From Cryptomeria japonica (Eukaryota; Streptophyta; Pinopsida; Cupressales; Cupressaceae), in NCBI RefSeq assembly GCF_030272615.1, contig NC_081413.1, forward strand, positions 444,503,038-444,567,037: a stretch of 64,000 nucleotides of DNA, read 5' to 3'. The position numbers and the translations under genes are program-made. The notes under the pieces are model-generated. The model saw only the letters and a list, made by a program, of their open reading frames with translations. It did no database searches and was not told the DNA's origin. The first letter of the stretch is position 1. Each line of letters starts with the position of its first letter. Shown here piece after piece: positions 23,877-35,410 of the stretch.

Positions 23877-25182
23877 AGCACATTCCAGCAGCAAGGCCAC
23901 TGGCAGACAGGGACAGGCTCACAGGTGCAGCATATGCCTACGATTATAGAGGTCTAGTTGTCCAGCGTAAGCTGGGCAAACTAAAGCATTGGAGGAGGGT
24001 TTTTGACGACATAGATACGGTCACTTGTAGACTGTATACAGGCTGTGAGGTATGGGCAGAGGATGAGCTGGAGATGCCCTTTGTATTTATGACGAGGTAT
24101 CTGATTGGGAGGACCCCGTTCATCATTGAGCGGTTTTTGGTGACCCGAGTTTTGAGGCAGTTTGGGCGCCAGCAGGGGATTCCTCAGGGAGCATGTTTAT
24201 ATGCACGGCGGCAGCAGGATGTGGCCAATTGGGGGCCGACTATTGATAGTGCCGTGGTAGTGGAGGAGTTTGTGGGGTTGGCTGGGCAGATCTGGGACTA
24301 TGCCCCAGAGATCCAGGATACGGGCATGACAGATGAGTTTGCCCATTTGTTTGCTGCGCGGGCGGTGGCCAGGATCTCAGATCCGGAGGAGATGAGGCCA
24401 ACCTTTGACTCAAATGAGGAGGAGGGAGATGGGGGAGATGATGGCGATTATGGAGAGGATGGAGGAGGAGGAGGTAGAGGAGCCGGAGGGAGGTGGGGAG
24501 AGAGGAGGAGAGGGGTGGATAGAGTAGTCGGACAGGGGAGGATAGAGAGGGGGAGAGGTGGAGTGGCTATAGGAGCCGGGGGAGAGGGGAGAGTGGGGGA
24601 GGTGTTAGTTGTAGTGGGTGGTGCAGAGGAGATCATGCGACCAGCTCAGAGGAGGAGGACAGATGTGCTCCCACCTCCAGCATCGAGGACGGGCCGAGTG
24701 GGAGGGGTTCCTCCAGCATAGGTACCGCTGTGAGTTCGAGTGTCAGGTCATGTGGAGGATGTGCAGATCCAGACCTTGCAGATTACCGTTCAACAGCTGC
24801 AGGCGCAGATTTTGACCTATCAGCGGCAGATTTCTCAGTTGACCACTGAGAGAGATACCAAGATAGAGTGGCGAGGATGAGCGGAGGAGGTGGTGGTGAG
24901 TGTGTAGAGAGCAGCGGCGGGTGGTCTGATGAGAGACACCCTTAGAGAGCTGACGCTGAGAGCGTAGGAGGCAGAGTATTATAGGCGGCATTATGAGGCT
25001 GCAGTACCCAAGGATCGACGAGTGGAGAGTTTTGTGCAGTCGAGATTGAGTCGATCTCGAGCCACTAGGTCACGATCTCAGAGCCGAGGTGTGACGGGGC
25101 CACCGAGACAGGAGCCTCCTAGAGATCCAGGGGCGGCTGTATCTGGAGCGAGACCAACTCCGTCAGGAGATAGTCATACTTG
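23877..25182 (+). pseudogene. Antisense ORF resembling plant mobile domain (PMD), GC-rich
   Basis: Runs against gag-pol, between integrase and the lost 3' LTR. The frame is open from about 23877 to 24721; the first internal ATG is at 24074. It reads LKHWRRVFDDIDTVTC, then LIGRTPFIIERF and VLRQFGRQQGIPQGA. The arginine-glutamine-phenylalanine-glycine block followed by a proline is the recognisable mobile-domain pattern. An acidic/glycine-arginine-rich tail follows, then stops, then coiled coil (QTLQITVQQLQAQILTYQRQ) and an Arg/Ser tail to about 25182. It is much richer in G+C than its surroundings. Antisense mobile-domain ORFs after pol are known from Tat elements; function unknown. Not certain to be functional because of stops after 24721. 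Confidence 0.6.
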
Positions 25183-26549
25183 AGAGACATGGTCTCTGTT
25201 GTATTTTTGGATCATTGTTATCCTTTGGACTGGACACAGTGTTTTGACACATTTTGTAGATGTTGATCATTTTTTGAGATATATATACGGTACCATTTTT
25301 GATCTATGTGATGTGTTTATATGGATGTATGTTATGTGGGTTATCTTATGTGATGATGCAATATATGATGTATGATGCAGGATGTATGCTTTTATATGCT
25401 GCGAGATGTATCTTGAAAATGAGATGTATGTTTTAATATGCTGCTAAATGTATCATGATATGCAAATGATGTTAAATGATATGCAAACTACTTGTAAAAT
25501 GATATGCAACTAATTGTAAAATGATATGCAACTAATTGTTTTTGGAGCATCCCTCATTCTGTATTTGCCATCCAATATAGCCATTTGTTTGCTTTCTTTG
25601 TAAATATCATCATTGAGCATTGATTTGTTTAGGATATGTTGAAAATTTATACAAGCATAATGGTATAATGGAATCATGATGACCTGAGAAAAATTTACAT
25701 GATATTTGATTTTGCAAGATAGCACAAGCATCAAGGTATAATTGAACCAGGACGACCTGAGTGTGTATTGCGTAAATAGACAAGATTTGATCATTTGTAT
25801 GCATGAAGTGGAATCAGGCCTTCAGTGATATTCAATGTATCACGTTTCGAGGCAAGTATTCACACAGTACAAGTGATCGCCTCCCAGACAAAAGACTAAG
25901 AAAATATTGGAGTTTTCCCATGATCTCTAGCTATGAAGCATTTAGTGAGACCAGGAAGAGAATCCAATAATTCAAAAAGTTCAAAAAAATGCAAAACTAG
26001 TTAAGATTTTATGCTATAGTGCAAGATTCAGTACTCCAAAAAATCATCCATCCTTGGTTTTTTCGATTTGTTTTGTTTTGTTTGGCGATGAAGCGTAGTT
26101 GTTGGTTTTTGTGTGGTTTGTTGGATGTCATTTTGTTGAGTTTTGCATCTAGTCTTGATGTCTTGAGTGTTTGCAATATTATTTACATGCCCCTAGCTGA
26201 GTGTGCCTCTTGATGTGAATATATACAGTGATTCCAAGCCATGGTGGATTAGTAGTAAGAGGAGATATATAGACAAATCAGGATAGTGACTATGCTAAGT
26301 ATGTCCTGAATGGATATTTGCTAAGTGTCAGGCGATGGCCGATAGTGTTTGTAGGGATAAAATGGCGTGGATATAGATGGAGGAGCCATTCTTTCACAAG
26401 AGCACTTGTTTACCAGGTTTTCACCCTTTGTTTTTATTGTACTTTGTTTTTGCTTTTTCTGGATTTTTTTATTTTTTTGTTTGTTTTTAGCTTTTTCCGT
26501 GCACTAGGCTACTTTAAGTATAGTACTTCTTTAGATGAATGTTGTTAGT
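25183..26549. other. Non-coding spacer of the Gypsy element between antisense ORF and integrase
   Basis: AT-rich. Contains a small tandem repeat of about 22 bp (AAATGATATGCAACTAATTG, about 25480-25540) and a T-rich stretch (26410-26510). No coding signal or RNA gene seen. Confidence 0.6.
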
Positions 26550-27653
26550 TGGTTCATCAAGAACATCTCCTTCAGAATTTGTGAGCTGATAAGCACCTAA
26601 TCCATAAACTGATATAATGACATAGGGACCCAACCAGTTAGGCTCAAATTTCCCTTTCTTTTCTCAATCTTGCTGATTTCTTGGATTTTCTTTGAGGACT
26701 AGGTCACCAACCTTGAAGTTGCAGGGAATGACTTTGTGATTTTAGCTCTTGCACATGCGTTGCTGATATGCTTTGAGATGAGTGTAAGCATGTTGGCATC
26801 TTTCATCTAATAGCTCAAGTTCTTGCAGGCGGTTAACTCGATACTCTTCATCTGGGATTAAGCCTTTCAAAGAGACTCTGAGAGATGGGATCTCTACCTC
26901 CAGTTGTAAAATAGCTTTTGATCCATATACCAATGAGTATGGTGTTGCCCCTGTAGGTGTGCGGATGCTGGTTCTGTATGCCCAAAGTGCTGGATTGAGT
27001 TGTACATGCCAATCTTTGCCTGCATCATTCACTGTTTTCTTGAGGATTTTCAGTATTGTCTTGTTAGAGGCTTCTGCTTGACCATTGCCCTGTGGGTAAT
27101 ATGGTGTACAGAACCTATGTTGGATTTTGAATTTCTCACATAGTTCTTGGACATCTTGATTCTTGAAGGGTCGTCCATTATCTGTGATGATTGAACTTGG
27201 AATACCATATCTGCAGATCAGATAATTGAGGATAAAAGAGGCAATTTGTTTCCCAGTCACTGTGGTCATGGGAACTACTTCTATCCATTTGGTAAAGTAC
27301 TCTATTGTTGTTATAATGAACTTGTGTCCATTTGATGATGAAGGATGAATTTTGCCAATGAGGTCTAGTCCCCACTAACAAAAGGGCCAGGATGTTGTAA
27401 ATGGCTGCAGTTCTTGTGTTGGTGCATGTATCAAATTACCATGGATTTGGCAATTAGGACATTTCTTGGCAAAGTGATATGAGTCTTTCTCCATTGTAGG
27501 CCAGTAGTATCCCATCCTTAGAAGCTTTTTAGCAAGAGTAGTGCCACTTGAATGTGTGTCGCAAATACCTGCATGAAGCTCGTGTAAAGCAGAATCGGAA
27601 TTATTACGATCAAGACAACGAAGAAGAGTACCATCGAGACCTCGACGATACAA
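26550..27653 (-). pseudogene. Gypsy integrase (one internal stop; C-terminus frameshifted)
   Basis: It begins with the HHCC zinc domain (LHELHAGICDTH, then CPNCQIHGN). The core holds the first aspartate in WGLDLIGK, just after a stop codon near 27374; the second in IITDNGRPF; and the glutamate in GQAEASNK, so the DDE triad is present. ORFs 27375-27653 and 26742-27269 share one frame. The C-terminal Tat-type end (matching the region around GKFEPNWLGPY) continues to about 26550 in another frame. It would insert the DNA copy into the host chromosome. Confidence 0.85.
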
Positions 27654-27866
27654 AGTATCAGCGGTAAGGGTGTAATGGGTAGCTTGTCAGATAAAGTTAC
27701 ATTTTTGGTTATGGGATTGGTCAATGGATAAGATATTATGCTTGAGGTAGTCGTATATTGGTCCATATAATGGAGAATCTGAACCAGTCAAGGCATAGAT
27801 AACCTAGGATTCAGAGTGGTCATAGGCAGGGGAGAACAGTTCCTCTACCAGGAACTCATAATGACT

Positions 27867-28748
27867 CTATTGCTCTAGAATTTGTAGTAATGAAGTGATA
27901 GTAGCCATTGCATCGGCTGCTTTGTTGTTCAACCTTGGTATTTGCTCGAAGGTGATGTGCACAAAATACTGTTTGAAGTCATCCACCATTCGCTTGTAGG
28001 GTAGTAGCTTATCATCCTTTGTCTGATAGTTGTTATTGATTTGATGGATGACCAGTTGCGAGTCCCCATAGACTTTTAACTCTGTGATTTTCCATTCTAC
28101 GGCCATTTTGATGCCTATAACCAATGCCTCATATTCAGCCACATTATTTGTACAGGGAAACATAAGCCTATATGATCTTGGTATAGTGTGTCCTTTAGGA
28201 GTGATGACCAAAATGCTAGCACCGGAACCATGTTGTGTATAGGATCTCTCAAAGTATAGGGTCCATTGTTTAGTAGAAAGAGTAAGAACATCCCTATCTG
28301 GAAATTCAATCTCCATGGTGTGTTTTCCTGGTAGCGGTGCGTCGGCCAACTGATCCACAATTGCTTGTCCTTTGATGGCTCGTCTCTCTGTGTATTGGAT
28401 GTCAAATTCACTAAGAATCATGACCCATTTAGCCAATCGGCTTGTAAGAGTGGCCTTGCTAAGTAGATATTTGAGAGGATCAATTTTTGCAACCAGCTTG
28501 ATGGTGTGTGCTAGCATATAATGTCGGAACTTCTGAGATGCAAAGACCACTATTAGGCAAGCCTTTTCAATGAATGTATAGTTGAGTTCATAGCCATTCA
28601 ATGTTCTACTGATGTAATATATGGCATGTTCCTTTCCTTGTTGATCCTCTTGTGCCAATAATGCCCCCAGTGATATGTCTGTGGTTGAGATATATAAAAT
28701 AAGAGGTTTTCCTGCGACTGGAGGTACTAGAACTGGTGGATTCATCAA
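27867..28748 (-). pseudogene. Gypsy RNase H plus second, archaeal-type RNase H
   Basis: One ORF of 293 codons. Residues 1-125 are the RT-linked RNase H (ISTTDISLGALLAQED, where the leading aspartate of the usual VTDxS is displaced to STTDIS; then YYISRTLNGYELNYTFIEK). Residues about 160-290 are the second RNase H that defines the Tat lineage: AEYEALVIGIKMA, VYGDSQLVIHQIN and NNKAADAMA keep three acidic residues, but the first catalytic aspartate is glutamate (LYFERS instead of the usual FDGS). A stop at about 27865 separates it from integrase. Confidence 0.85.
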
Positions 28749-28754
28749 GTACTG

Positions 28755-29802
28755 TTAAATTTGGTAAAAAGATTCTGCACACTTGGCCTCCCATTTGAAT
28801 GGTACATTTTTGTGTAGTAAATGGTTAAATGGTAGACTTTTATCTGCTAGCTGAGCGATGAATCGCTTGATTGATTGAAGTTGTCCTTGTAGAGATCTGA
28901 GTTGACTGATATTCTTTGGTGGTGGCATGTCCATGATGGCTTGGAACTTTGCTAGATCTACTTCAATACCTTTAGCTGAGACTATGTAGCCTAGTAACTT
29001 GCCTGATGTAACCCCGAAGACACACTTCTTAGGGTTAAGCCTGACTTGGAATTTCTCCAATCGATCAAAGATTTTTGTTACGATGCCAAGATGTTTTGCT
29101 CTGGTGAAGGATTTAGCTAATAAGTCATCCACATAGTCTTCCATAAATGTGTGCATCATGTCATGGAATATTGTGGTCATTTCTCTTTGATAAGTGGCCC
29201 CTGCATTATTTAAGCCGAAAGGCATAACATTCCAATAGTACATTCCCCAAGGACAGGTGAACACGGTTTTATCTTGATCTTCTGGGGCTATTTTGATTTG
29301 ATTATAGCCTGAGAAACCGTCCATTAGTGAGAGCATTGCATGGCCTACTGTGAGATCTACAATAATGTCAATACTGGGCAGAGGAAAGTCATCCTTTGGA
29401 CAAGCTTTGTTGATGTCTCTGAAGTCAGTGCATATTCTGATACTTCCATCTGGTTTTGATACTGGAACGATGTTGGAAATCCACTCTGCATAGTCAATGG
29501 GTCGAATGAATCCGATGTCTAATAATTTCTTTAATTCAGTTTTGACCATGAGGGCCACCTGTGGGTTCATCTTGCGTAGCTTTTGCTTGACTGGCTTAAC
29601 TCCTGTAGAAATGGATAGATGATGCATGATTAAGTGTGGATCTACTCTGGGCATATCAGCATATGACCAAGCAAAGTTGATTTGTTGTTCTTTAAAGAAG
29701 ATGATGAATGCCGATCTTTCTTCCTCTGTCAGAGATTCTGCAAGGTGTATGTTTCTGGCTACTTCTGTGGTACCAATGTTGATTGATTGAGTGGGCTATG
29801 GG
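28755..29802 (-). pseudogene. Gypsy reverse transcriptase
   Basis: The open frame extends upstream of the first ATG (29654) to about 29802. Motifs in order: LDIGFIRPIDYAEWISNIV, PDGSIRICTDFRDINKACPK, FPLPSIDIIVD, LSLMDGFSGYNQIKI (first catalytic Asp), PFGLNNAGATYQR, and YVDDLLAKS (catalytic Asp pair), then LNPKKCVFGV and LGYIVS. All catalytic residues look intact. A stop just after 28755 separates it from RNase H in the same frame. Confidence 0.9.
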
Positions 29803-30785
29803 CGATCACTCATGAAAGTGCTCAGGAAGAGTGTCAAGTCTCCCATTGTTAGGTGCCTTAAAAAGGTTTTCACCCTCAGATGCGTCCTTTATTTTTACTT
29901 TTTTGTGATCTAGAGCTGCCATTGACTGGTTTTCAGCATTAGATCCTTTATTTGGTTCATTTTTGTGACTGAGAGACTTGGCACTCTCTAATTGACAGAT
30001 ATCATTATTTTGTTCACTGGTAGAGCCTGTTTCAGGATTGACGGTACATAGGTAATGGATAATAGATGCATCATCTGGGAAAATGGGTATATCATGTGTT
30101 TTAGGTTCATCCCAGTCGATGAGGTCAGGAAAGACAAGTGGTAAGGAATCGTTGGGTGGATCAAGTTCGGCTACTGTAAGTGTTAGGATAGAGTTTTCAT
30201 CATGATGGGTCTTTCTTTTAAAGAATTTCAGGATTTTGTCGAGGTCTTCGATGGTATTATCCTCTACATATACTTGCTCATAATGTTCCTATTCGCTTTC
30301 CTCAGCGTCATAGATATTCTGTGGTCCAAATTCAAGAGGCCTATCTTCTGCATTATGTTCTTCTTGGGAGAGAGATATAGAATCAGTATCATCAAGAATA
30401 TCTGTAGTAGCATTGGAGCAGGTACCCCATTCATATTCATTGGAATCAGTCTCATAGGCATCATCCTAGATTCTATCTGTGCTGTAAACAGGTATGTTGT
30501 ATGGTGAAAACAAATCTTTGATGATGGATACCATTTTGATGGTTTTTGTTGATTCTGTGTCAGATCCGTCCTCTACATTCTAGATTTGTTCATAGACTGT
30601 GCTTCCTCGAGGATGAATAATGGTATCTGGAGATGACATGATTGTTCTTGAGATATTGGTGTCTGAATATGAGCTACTGCTGCAGATAGGGCCTTTTTAT
30701 GACTGAGAAGCTTTTCCTGATGCAACTTCTGATCTTGACATTCCCGTGTCTTGCGGATTGTTTCTGCTGATTCAAAGAGTGCTTC
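29803..30785 (-). pseudogene. Gypsy linker between G-patch and reverse transcriptase
   Basis: Low-complexity acidic linker, readable in pieces in two frames (for example HIQTPISQEQSCH near 30640-30680, and FGPQNIYDAEESE near 30310-30350), with stops. It is typical of the variable spacer in Tat pol; no domain recognised. Confidence 0.5.
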
Positions 30786-31301
30786 CTACCAGGATTCTTC
30801 TTTGAACTTCGTCTTTACTTTCCATTGAGGTTTGGTAGGTAGGTGTGGCGGCCGTTTCAATAGGAGCGTGAGTTTAGAACCCAATCCTACATTGTTTTGG
30901 CTAGGTTGTGAAGGAAGATCTATAGGTTCAGTGACTCCTTCCTTGTGTTTCCCAATAGGTCCTTTACCGCCATATCCCATTTGCTTCATGATTAAGTAGC
31001 CTTTTCCATACAGGTGTGTTGGTAGAACAGTGTCCAGAGCGGCTACTCTATGATCTTCTTTTTCATCTTTGTATAGCCAGCTAAGAACATCTTTGTCTTC
31101 TGATTCATGTGCTAGAGTCCCTAGTTGGATAAAAGTATCATCAAATTTGGTGATGGGCTGAGTATCCTGATGTGTTGATGTAGTAGGCAATCCATGAGAT
31201 CTAGGGGATGTTGGTAATTTAACCAAACATAATGGTTCCAAAGAGTATTCTCCTATACCTTGGTCTTTAATTTGCATTTTTTGTTTGAAGTCTCCCCACA
31301 A
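30786..31301 (-). pseudogene. Gypsy G-patch segment
   Basis: A 171-codon frame whose middle has a G-patch: MKQMGYGGKGPIGKHKEGV, later NNVGLGSK. G-patches are glycine-rich RNA-binding modules found after the protease in some Tat-type and retroviral elements. Same frame as protease and reverse transcriptase. A homologous block lies in the relic at 45480-46570. Confidence 0.75.
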
Positions 31302-31340
31302 GGAGTTGGATTTTGCTGTGTGTTGATCTGATGCATAGGA

Positions 31341-32069
31341 TCATTGCTTTTCTCCATTATGAGGAACCAAACTGTCTTGGGCTACCCCCATTGCGTTGCA
31401 ATGTTGAAATGGATTATGATCAGCTGATATGGAGATTTCTTGTCCATCATAAGGGAACTTGACACATTGATGATACGTAGAAGGTACTGCTTGCATTTCA
31501 TGTATCCAAGGTTGTCCTAACAAAATATTGTAGGTTAGATCTATGTCTAAGACTTGACATATAGTATCCTTTTGTACTGGTCCTACTTGAATAGGTAATA
31601 TCACTATTCCTTTAGAGGACCTCTCTTCATCATCATATGCTTTTATGGTAATCTTCTTGCAAGGATCAATAGATTCTTCTGAGAAGCCTAGTGCACGGAT
31701 AAGCTTTAAAGTACATATATTAAGGTCGGCTCCTCCATCTATTAAGACTCTCTTTACTTGGTGTTTGCAAACAATGACTTCAATATGGAGAGGGGTATTA
31801 TGTGGATGACTCAAGGAAGTATTATCATGCTCCGACAAGGTGAGGTTATGAGGTCTTGTCATATGGGCGACCATGGCTTGAAATCTGTCCATATCCAAAT
31901 TTTGAGGTACATTGGTTTCCAATAGCGCTTGTTCTAATATGTCTTTGTGCCTCGGTGATAGTTTCAATAATTCTAGGATAGATATCTGAGCTAGAGTTTT
32001 GCGTAGTTGGCTAACCAAGTCATATTGGATTTTTGGTGTGGTAGTTGTAGGTACAGTATGTCCCTTCAA
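31341..32069 (-). pseudogene. Gypsy aspartic protease
   Basis: The catalytic loop is VLIDGGADLNIC (the D-x-G of retropepsins), followed by ITIKAYDDEERSSKGIVILP and YNILLGQPWIHEM, the flap/ILG region. It cuts Gag and Pol. It lies in the same frame as Gag, separated by one TAG near 32079 and a further stop near 31340. Confidence 0.85.
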
Positions 32070-32078
32070 GACATATTT

Positions 32079-33971
32079 CTAAGTTCGGGTTGTGACATTG
32101 ACATATTCATGATCACGCTGATCTCCGATGGTGATGACATTTACTTGATGATCTTCAGCTGATATGTGGTTGATGGTGTTGTTGTAGATGTGATTAATAC
32201 TAGCTCTACGTGTATCAGCTGAAGTTGATGCTCCATCTTTGTTGTAATTTGGGAGAGGATTTTTGAAGGCTCCATGATCACCATTTGTTTTGAGACCATC
32301 GACTGTTAAGTCACCTCGATCAATCATGTCTTGCACTATGTGCTTCAATCTCATGCACTCATTTGTTCTATGACCCTTGTTGCGATGGAAATCACAATAG
32401 TGCGAATCATTCCACCAAGGTGGTTTGATTAGGGGTTCATAATTGTTGATTGGAGGCAAAGACAAAATCTTGTTTGCCAAAAGTTCTCTGAATGTGGATT
32501 CTAAAGATTGTCCCAGTGGTGTGAAGATGCGCTTTTGGAAATTGTTTGTGTTGCGTGAATTGTTGTTAGGTTCTGGATTCATGTTTTTTCTTTGAGTATC
32601 GTTGGTGTTGTTTGTGTTGAGCTGTACTTGATCAGTGTTTGGTGCATATGTGTTAGCATTTGGTGCAGCATTTTTAAGATTTTTCGTGTTCTGAGGATTT
32701 CCAGATAATGCAAGCACTGGTTGCTTAGATTTGGGATCATGTGATTTGTTGTTGCCTTCGTTTCTGTTTCGAGTCCAAAATCGAGATTTGTCAAGGTTGG
32801 TGTTGTTTTGGTTATTGTAGTTTGATGAGTTTGTTCCTTCCTTGTAGAACTTGAGTGTGCCCTTTTTGACACATGCTTCTTCCACTTGAATGCCATTTTC
32901 AATCAATTTAGTGAATGATGGTATGCATTGAAGTTTTAGTCGGTAACTCATCTCACCATTCAGGTTATCGATGAAGATTTCCATTTTCTCCTTTTCAGGA
33001 ATATCTCGACGATATCTGGAGACCATGCATCGCCAGCGTTGAAGGAATACCATGAATATTTCGTTGTTCTTTTGTTTGGTATTGCAAACATCTAGCATGG
33101 TTATGGCATGTTGGATGTTGTAGGAATAGTGGGTTATGAATTTGTTAACCAACTCATCAAATGATCTAATAGGTGGTGAGATTTTGGATAACCATTCTAT
33201 GGTTTGCCCTCCCAAGCTTCTGGGGAATAACCTCATTAAATAGGTGTCATCATGAGCAAATTCAAGGCTCAGTGTGCAAAATTCTCGAACATGATCTCGG
33301 GGATCACTTTTCCCATCATATTTATCAAATTTGGGAACGTCTGAGTTTGGAGGAAAAGGCACCATGTTCAAGCTTCTGTCAAAGGGGTAAGGACAGATTT
33401 CATTTAAAGAGTACCACATTGTTGTCCCTTGTTGCATATCCTGTATTTGCCTTTACAACATTTGCATTTGTTGAGTAAGGGCTGCCAAAGGTATATTGTC
33501 GTGTCGAGGAAAAAGTTCTTGCCTTGTATTGGTTCTCAGCTGAAAAGGTGTGGTAAATGGTATATGTTACTCTGGTGTTTCTAGCTCAGGTATACGCATT
33601 TCTGGTATGCGTTGTTCTGGAATGTGTTGCTCAAAGTTATGTTGTTCAGGCATGTGAGTTTCTTCTTCTCTGTGTTGTTCTTGATATGCATTTTGTCGAG
33701 ATCCGGTTTGAAAAATGTTTGGGTCGAAATCTTCAAGAATTTTAACACCCTTGCTTGTGAGCATCAACAGATATTTTTCTTTGTCATTTTCCATGATCTT
33801 TTCTACAAGTTTTTGGAAGGAAGGGTTTTCTTGACATTCTCGAAGAAGGGCTTTAGTAATTTCAGGTTCTTCTACTGGTGGAACTTCAAAAGGATTTGAT
33901 AATCTGCGATTCATACTTGATTCTGCGTGTGTCTCGCTTTGTTTGTCTCGTTGAGAGCGAGTAATAGGCAT
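32079..33971 (-). pseudogene. Gypsy Gag (start 33971; two or more internal stops)
   Basis: The chosen start is MPITRSQRDKQ at 33971, one base after the ORF1 stop. The N-terminal part to 33567 contains EEPEITKALLRECQENPSF and short proline-ended repeats (IPEQRIPEMRIPEL). Stops occur near 33565 and about 33460. The main ORF 32079-33437 has the capsid core (FDELVNKFITHYSYN, FLQRWRCMVSRYR), a long Asn/Thr-rich stretch from an ACA/AAT-rich region, and a Tat-style zinc finger (CDFHRNKGHRTNEC). Same frame as pol. Confidence 0.85.
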
Positions 33972-33972
33972 T

Positions 33973-34482
33973 TTAGTAAAAACTTTCAGTGATGAAAGGG
34001 ACAAAAGCCTCTTCGATGTGTTGCTCGGGTGTTGGTGGTTCTGGTCGAGATGTGTTATATGTGATGCACTCGTCGGGCAAGAATGTTGGATTGATCTTTC
34101 CTCCACGGTTTATGGTTTGATTAAAAGCAGACTTTTGACAGTATGCTCTTATTTTTAAGGGTTCTTTGTCAAATTCGCTAGATTTGTTTTGGATATACTT
34201 TTTGACGTGATGAAGGAATACCCAATGAGATTTGAAGAGTTGACGATTGATATATAAAAACTTATTTCTCTTGATGAATTTGGAAAAACTAGGTTGTTGT
34301 TTCTTCAACGTGATGTTACGATAGAGGTTCTTTCTTCTCAGAATAAGGGGATTAGTCATGCATGAGTGATCAATGGTTTCCTTTGATTGGTTTGGATTCA
34401 GTTGATTCTTGTTTTGAAAAATTTCAAATCTTACTTTATCAGAGTGAAGGTTTAGATGTCCCTTCACGAAAAAGCGTGTCAA
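33973..34482 (-). CDS. Gypsy ORF1, extra ORF directly upstream of gag (169 codons)
   Basis: Intact frame on the minus strand, different from the gag frame. It is basic in its first half and ends with a proline/acid-rich tail (DECITYNTSRPEPPTPEQH, then FITESFY). Its stop and the gag ATG are separated by one base (TAA-A-ATG), suggesting translation coupling or reinitiation. Ogre/Tat elements are known for an extra ORF upstream of gag; function unknown. The true start may lie further upstream. Confidence 0.6.
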   Translation of the reverse strand: MTRFFVKGHLNLHSDKVRFEIFQNKNQLNPNQSKETIDHSCMTNPLILRRKNLYRNITLKKQQPSFSKFIKRNKFLYINRQLFKSHWVFLHHVKKYIQNKSSEFDKEPLKIRAYCQKSAFNQTINRGGKINPTFLPDECITYNTSRPEPPTPEQHIEEAFVPFITESFY

Positions 34483-34870
34483 ATGATGTGGATAAAAAGC
34501 TTCCCAATCCGAAAACTGGATTTGACAATTTGAGAATTTTAAACAAGTGTGTTGAGATAGAAATCCGTAAGATGGTAAAGGATTCTGTTGATACTGATGA
34601 TGAAATCTTCCAGATTATGATAGGAGAGATGTCCTCTATTGTGCGATTTGTTTAGGATTCTGACAACTTTTGTTTTGACACAAATTAAGCTCAAGAAATA
34701 GTTTTAGTGGTTTGTTTGTCACTCTAGTTTGATGAAAAATAGTTTTTCGATGAAAAAGGCTTCTAAAAATGTTTTTAAAATTTTCAAATTTTTCTCGGTT
34801 TTGCTCTTTGTTTTCCTGTTTTGGATCACACGCTAGAACAGAGTTTATATGCACTACTAAATTTTCTTGA

Positions 34871-35410
34871 TGCGCTAAAAGAATTAGCACACGCTCTAAT
34901 CTGCCCTTAGACACACGCTAAAGTTTTATTTTCTGAAAATGGCGGTCTAACAGTTGCAAAAGTTTATGCGCTATCCTGGTTCTTCTACGCGCTAACTTTT
35001 AGACTATATGCGCTAATGTTTCTATGCTACACGCTAAGCTGTTTCTTCTACGCGCTAACTTTTAGACTGTATGCGCTAATGTTTCTATGCTACGCGCTAA
35101 GCTGTTTCTTCTACGCGCTAAAGTTCGGACTATTGAAAATTGTTGTCGAATTTGTTTGAAAAAGCTACGCGCTATACTGGGCCTGTCATGCGCTAACTTT
35201 TAAACTCTATGTGCTAATTCTTGATTCCTACGCGCTATGCTGCTGTTGCCACGCGCTAGACTATGTTTCGGACGCGCTAAAGGAATTTATACTATTTTGC
35301 CTTATGATAAAAATGCTACTGTTTCAACCTCACGCGCTAATTTGAGGTTTGGATGTGCTAGCAGAAGTCTTCCACGCGCTAAGATGTTTCTCTTATGCGC
35401 TAGACTGCCC
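34871..35410 (-). repeat. GCGCTAA-motif array 1 in the Gypsy leader
   Basis: About 20 copies, counted by eye, of a motif near TACGCGCTAA or ATGCGCTAA (plus strand; TTAGCGCGTA in element sense), spaced irregularly at roughly 20-40 bases. A longer unit of about 62 bp (CTTCTACGCGCTAACTTTTA...) is tandemly repeated at about 34980-35110. Confidence 0.8.

Noticed and set aside
24448-24636. Proline-rich ORF on the minus strand
   Set aside because: Complement of the Gly/Arg/Glu-rich tail of the antisense mobile-domain ORF.
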